From Candidatus Kaiserbacteria bacterium (lineage in GTDB: Bacteria > Patescibacteriota > Minisyncoccia > Phycocordibacterales > Phycocordibacteraceae), in assembly GCA_011052355.1 (NCBI GenBank), contig DRJB01000007.1, forward strand, positions 1-6,739: 6,739 nucleotides of DNA. The letters are read 5' to 3'. Of this stretch, positions 4,658 through 6,739 are shown piece after piece. Under the pieces are notes generated by a model. The model did no database searches and was not told the DNA's origin. It saw only the letters and a list, made by a program, of their open reading frames with translations. A program made the position numbers and the translations under genes. How positions within the stretch are numbered: position 1 is the first letter of the stretch; every line of letters starts with the position of its first letter.

Positions 4658-5377
4658 TCACCGGATTTTGAGAAGCTGGTCTTTTGCGCCAACTTCCTGC
4701 AATAGTGCTCTCGCCCTGCGACGAAGCTGGTTTCCGGGGAACGACTCTCCCAAAAAAAAGTCAAGAATCTTCACACAATGGCGATAGATACGCGCCGCCT
4801 GCCGAGGGTTTTCTTTCTCAGCTTCTCCAGCTGCATCAATCGCCGCACATATCTCAATCCCTGCCCCAGGCAAATTACCATACTTTTTATAGATTTCGGC
4901 AAGCCCGATGTGGAGCAGTCCTCGTGTATGAGCTTTAATAGAATCTTTCTTAAGCCCAATACGAATACATGCAAATGCTTCCATGTACTGACCTCTGCGA
5001 CGTAAAATGCTCTGTCGTATGTCGCAGAAATCAGCCGTCATCCCATCGTAGCCAATTAGTCTAACGATTTTGTTTGAAAGCGGAAGTGCCCTCAAGTAGC
5101 ACCACGCCCCAAGCGGAAGCCAGGTAACACACCAGAGTGCTATGCGCACCGGGGAAAGCCACACAAGCCACTTCGGTCGAAAAATCGCCATGAGTTGGGC
5201 GTAGACCGTACCATAAATACTGTGGTACGTGCTGGAGAGAGCGGAGTAACCATCTGCCCTTTCTTTCGGGTCAGTTGAAGCTAACCGAACTGCCACACTA
5301 TTGTGGGACTTCATAAACAGCAAAATTTTCGCAAAGAACGATGTTTTGTTCCAGCTTAACCTATAAATTTTTGACAT
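4658..5377 (-). CDS. Uncharacterised membrane protein with TPR-like helices
   Basis: This protein of 239 residues from the ATG at 5375-5377 is from no family I can name. After about 70 polar and amphipathic residues comes a Trp-rich hydrophobic stretch (WLVWLSPVRIALWCVTWLPL, about residues 70-90), long enough for one membrane span or a hairpin. The C-terminal half (about 110-239) consists of amphipathic helices. RGLLHIGLAEIYKKYGNLPG has the G/A-Y-x-G spacing of a tetratricopeptide repeat, and the preceding RRRGQYMEAFACIRIGL looks like a second unit. A membrane-tethered scaffold facing the cytoplasm is a reasonable inference. GTG codons at 5386 and 5380 are in frame; GAGGGG (5388-5393) lies 10 bases from the ATG and 7 from the GTG at 5380, so the start is one of these two. 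The gene is monocistronic with its own terminator. By eye it is more GC-rich than DoxX and the toxin pair. Confidence 0.7.
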   Translation of the reverse strand: MSKIYRLSWNKTSFFAKILLFMKSHNSVAVRLASTDPKERADGYSALSSTYHSIYGTVYAQLMAIFRPKWLVWLSPVRIALWCVTWLPLGAWCYLRALPLSNKIVRLIGYDGMTADFCDIRQSILRRRGQYMEAFACIRIGLKKDSIKAHTRGLLHIGLAEIYKKYGNLPGAGIEICAAIDAAGEAEKENPRQAARIYRHCVKILDFFLGESFPGNQLRRRARALLQEVGAKDQLLKIR

Positions 5378-5387
5378 CACAGACACA

Positions 5388-5393
5388 CCCCTC
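5388..5393 (-). promoter_or_regulatory. Shine-Dalgarno GAGGGG
   Basis: This is the only clear purine-rich ribosome binding site in the window. Its spacing excludes the GTG at 5386 (1 base) and supports GTG 5380 (7 bases) or ATG 5377 (10 bases) as the start of the TPR-like gene. Confidence 0.55.
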
Positions 5394-5426
5394 AGATAGT
5401 TAACGTGGAAAATCTAACCCGCTCAA

Positions 5427-5455
5427 AGTATGCCATACATTTACGTATTAAACAA
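5427..5455 (-). promoter_or_regulatory. Candidate promoter of the 4658-5377 gene
   Basis: On the minus strand, TTGTTT (5455-5450) and CATACT (5432-5427) are 17 bp apart, giving a start near 5420 and a leader of about 43 nt. A competing pair, TTGAGC (5426-5421) and TTAACT (5403-5398), also has a 17-bp spacer and would give a short leader. Neither is strong. Apart from these and the inverted repeat at 5491-5525, I see nothing in 5394-5577. Confidence 0.3.
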
Positions 5456-5490
5456 GTTTTAATCAATGCAACATAGATGATCCCCACAAG

Positions 5491-5525
5491 CCCCCAAGTT
5501 AAACATGACATGTTTAACTTGGGGG
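5491..5525. repeat. Perfect inverted repeat, 17-bp arms around one base
   Basis: Bases 5491-5507 are the exact reverse complement of 5509-5525, with a single A at 5508. The arms start with CCCCCAAGTTAAACATG. It lies 52 bases beyond the DoxX stop and upstream of the TPR-like gene, so it probably marks the DoxX transcript end. No U-tract follows on either strand. It has the same form as 8-42 with unrelated sequence. Confidence 0.85.
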
Positions 5526-5577
5526 TTCTGTCTGAGATAGGTAAATTTTATGTGGTGGACCGAAATGCCACCGAACT

Positions 5578-5988
5578 TTACATAAGTAAATCCATTGCAA
5601 AAAATCCCGCACCCAAGAAAAGTAACGATACCAGCGCCACAAGAAGGAGAAGAAAAAATTCCAAGGAATTATCAAGAAGGTCCGGCTTTCTTATTTTTGT
5701 ACATATCGCACCTATCGTTATGATAGACAATACTATTGCCACTACTTGAGTGAAAACCCCAACCACCAAAAAGATTCCTCCGATAATTTCAGCAAATGAC
5801 ACGGCCCAGAAAAGAAGTAATCCTCTACCAAATCCTATTTCATTAAAAAATGAAATCCGCCTTTCTTTTTCTTTCAAAATTTTTGTATAACCAAAATATA
5901 TGAAAATAATTCCAACAGTTATTCTTAAAAGAAACGGGACAACAAACCCAAACGTAAGAAGATGCGGAAACACGCTCAATGTATTCAT
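5578..5988 (-). CDS. DoxX family membrane protein
   Basis: This 136-residue protein has four hydrophobic segments (about 12-34, 54-77, 79-95 and 109-131) and the DoxX N-terminal pattern: Pro18, then LLRITVGIIFIYFGYTKILK with the conserved Arg and the G-x-x-K after the first span. A glycine-rich second region (FAEIIGGIFLVVGVFT) is also typical. DoxX proteins are small integral membrane proteins with roles proposed in thiosulfate:quinone oxidation and in oxidative-stress complexes; the biochemical role of this type in small genomes is not known, so I give only the family. Length is normal for the family. The start is ATG at 5986-5988, seven bases after a perfect TATAAT, so the mRNA is probably leaderless. 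The gene looks AT-rich, like its toxin-antitoxin neighbours, and appears to be transcribed alone. Confidence 0.85.
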   Translation of the reverse strand: MNTLSVFPHLLTFGFVVPFLLRITVGIIFIYFGYTKILKEKERRISFFNEIGFGRGLLLFWAVSFAEIIGGIFLVVGVFTQVVAIVLSIITIGAICTKIRKPDLLDNSLEFFLLLLVALVSLLFLGAGFFAMDLLM

Positions 5989-5995
5989 GCTTGAA

Positions 5996-6004
5996 ATTAT
6001 ACCA
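5996..6004 (-). promoter_or_regulatory. Extended -10 promoter of the DoxX gene
   Basis: The minus strand reads TGGTATAAT, identical to the operon promoter at 1571-1579. Seven bases separate it from the ATG at 5988, so the predicted +1 is at the start codon and translation would be leaderless. No recognisable -35 at 17 bp. Confidence 0.6.
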
Positions 6005-6016
6005 AAATATTTTTAT

Positions 6017-6044
6017 AAAAACTAATGCGATTTCAATTAGTTTT
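6017..6044 (-). terminator. AT-rich hairpin ending the toxin operon
   Basis: On the minus strand, AAAACTAAT (6044-6036) pairs with ATTAGTTTT (6026-6018) around a 9-base loop, and the second arm runs into further T. The toxin TAA stop (6039-6037) lies inside the first arm. The stem is weak in GC, but the layout is that of a terminator placed just before the DoxX promoter. Confidence 0.5.
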
Positions 6045-6381
6045 GATAGTTTTTCAAATACTTTTTTATCCTTTCGCGATTTTTACACTCTTTATCACCC
6101 TTAAAATAAAGTTCTAGAAATTCAATTTGTTGTCCTTGTTCAAAATAAGAATAAATAATACGAAATGATGACCCCTTTAAATATCTACAAAATAATCTGG
6201 CTTTCACAATATGCAAAATTTCAGTTTGTGTAATAACATTAAAATGTTTGCTATTACCAAGCGGAACAGTGGAAACTACATTACAGAATTCTTGCAAGTC
6301 GTTGGGCAATGATTTATATTTTTTGCCAAATCGTTTTAGTTCTTTGTGAAATTCCGGTAACTCATTAAAGCTTATCGTCAT
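6037..6381 (-). CDS. RelE/ParE-superfamily toxin-like protein
   Basis: This 114-residue protein has the shape of a RelE/ParE toxin. An N-terminal helix pair rich in Lys and Glu (ELPEFHKELKRFGKKYKSL, 7-25) is followed by beta strands with basic residues (IVKARLFCRYLKG, 58-70; SSFRIIYSYF, 71-80; IEFLELYFKGD, 86-96) and a terminal basic helix (ERIKKYLKNY, 103-112). The R-I-I-Y strand and the L-E-L-Y-x-K strand are the usual core of the superfamily. Members act either as ribosome-dependent mRNA endonucleases or as gyrase poisons; which applies here cannot be told. It lies downstream of a Panacea-domain gene and overlaps it by 17 bp, the antitoxin-then-toxin order of a type II pair. The start is ATG at 6379-6381 with no convincing Shine-Dalgarno, so translation is probably coupled. 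Confidence 0.8.
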   Translation of the reverse strand: MTISFNELPEFHKELKRFGKKYKSLPNDLQEFCNVVSTVPLGNSKHFNVITQTEILHIVKARLFCRYLKGSSFRIIYSYFEQGQQIEFLELYFKGDKECKNRERIKKYLKNYQN

Positions 6382-6739
6382 AGTTTCTTACGGAGTATAT
6401 CTCATCGCGATAAAATACACTTTCGTAAGAAAGTGGCTTGCCATCCTGCGCAGATTTCCAAGGAATATCCTCATGCGAATAATTTTCTATTTCTGTTGCA
6501 TTTTTATCTGAAAGACGTGCCAGTACGCCATCAATGTGTTCAATCTCTCGCGCTGAAAGAATATCAAGATTTGGACGCTTTCGTGGCAAATACTTCTTTT
6601 GCAAATATTTAAAATACTGACTTTTTACAACTTCAAGATCTCCCTGTTGTTGCATTTCTTTTATTATTTCGCCAAGTTCTACCGAAGTGGGTCCGTGATG
6701 GTTTTTGATATATGTTGCACCCATCAAACTTTCTTCAAA
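6365..6739 (-). CDS. Panacea (DUF4065, SocA-like) antitoxin, partial
   Basis: The reading frame is open to the window edge (FEESLMGATYIK...), so the N-terminus lies outside and the internal TTG/ATG at 6722-6727 are not the true start. The visible 124 residues cover the second half of a DUF4065/Panacea domain: MGATYIKNHHGPTS (family: G-x-x-YIK-x-x-x-GP), a helix with EIIKEMQQQGDL, then LSAREIEHIDGVLARLSDKNATEIENYSH-type helices and EDIPW near the end, the usual LS-x-x-E, ID-x-V and SH-x-x-x-PW pattern. Panacea proteins neutralise a wide range of unrelated toxins by direct binding, and the family includes the proteolytic adaptor-like antitoxin SocA. It overlaps the RelE-like gene by 17 bp. The promoter, and any autoregulatory domain at the N-terminus, are out of view. 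Confidence 0.82.
   Translation of the reverse strand, partial: FEESLMGATYIKNHHGPTSVELGEIIKEMQQQGDLEVVKSQYFKYLQKKYLPRKRPNLDILSAREIEHIDGVLARLSDKNATEIENYSHEDIPWKSAQDGKPLSYESVFYRDEIYSVRNYDDKL

Noticed and set aside
4531..4764. Open frame of 77 codons on the minus strand across the end of the TPR-like gene
   Set aside because: It overlaps the real gene and its terminator in another frame and shows no family-like features; the coding-like signal there is the GH130 tail in a different frame.
5505..5577. 21-codon open stretch on the minus strand from the DoxX stop to a TAA in the 5491-5525 repeat (peptide with WHFGPPHKIYL)
   Set aside because: It resembles the orphan-tail layout seen twice elsewhere, but it is too short to distinguish from chance and I recognise no family.

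Overview
The window looks like a piece of a small, streamlined bacterial genome, most probably from the Candidate Phyla Radiation (Patescibacteria, Parcubacteria-like). This is an inference. It rests on the mix of genes (an RnfD/NqrB-like membrane domain fused to a flavin reductase, a Panacea-type antitoxin pair, DoxX, DUF3800), on the near absence of Shine-Dalgarno sequences, on -10 boxes lying directly against start codons, and on strong hairpins at gene ends. TAG, TAA and TGA all appear to be used as stops, so nothing suggests a recoded genetic code. No rRNA, tRNA, CRISPR array or intact transposase gene is visible.

Layout. 1-175: a perfect inverted repeat, an orphan C-terminal reading frame on the minus strand, and a strong plus-strand promoter that runs straight into a bidirectional terminator (177-215). 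195-974 (-): DUF3800 protein. 975-1112: no gene, but a dyad and a GC-rich hairpin. 1113-1454 (-): small exported or membrane-anchored protein. 1455-1598: divergent promoter region with two 11-bp direct repeats. 1599-4438 (+): three-gene operon (exported FMN-binding protein, ApbE flavin transferase, RnfD/NqrB-like membrane domain fused to an FAD/NAD(P) reductase). 4432-4484: 25-bp perfect hairpin. 4505-4597 (-): severed C-terminal tail of a GH130 glycoside phosphorylase. 4604-4642: canonical minus-strand terminator. 4658-5377 (-): uncharacterised membrane protein with TPR-like helices. 5387-5577: no gene; a candidate promoter and a 17-bp-arm perfect inverted repeat. 5578-5988 (-): DoxX-family membrane protein. 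6037-6739 (-): RelE/ParE-like toxin preceded by a partial Panacea/DUF4065 antitoxin cut by the window edge.

How the genes work together. The central operon reads as a stripped-down flavin-based electron-export module. Electrons from NAD(P)H would enter the FAD domain of the fusion protein, cross the membrane through its RnfD/NqrB-like part, and be delivered to an extracytoplasmic domain whose FMN is attached to Thr168 by ApbE. It resembles the NqrB-NqrC-NqrF core of Na+-NQR without Fe-S clusters and without the other subunits. Two oddities stand out: ApbE has no signal peptide, and it lies in the same reading frame as the exported FMN-binding protein, separated by one TAG codon. The flanks look like accessory DNA: DUF3800, the TPR-like gene and the toxin-antitoxin pair, with two places where a gene plus its terminator is followed by what looks like the amputated 3' end of another gene.
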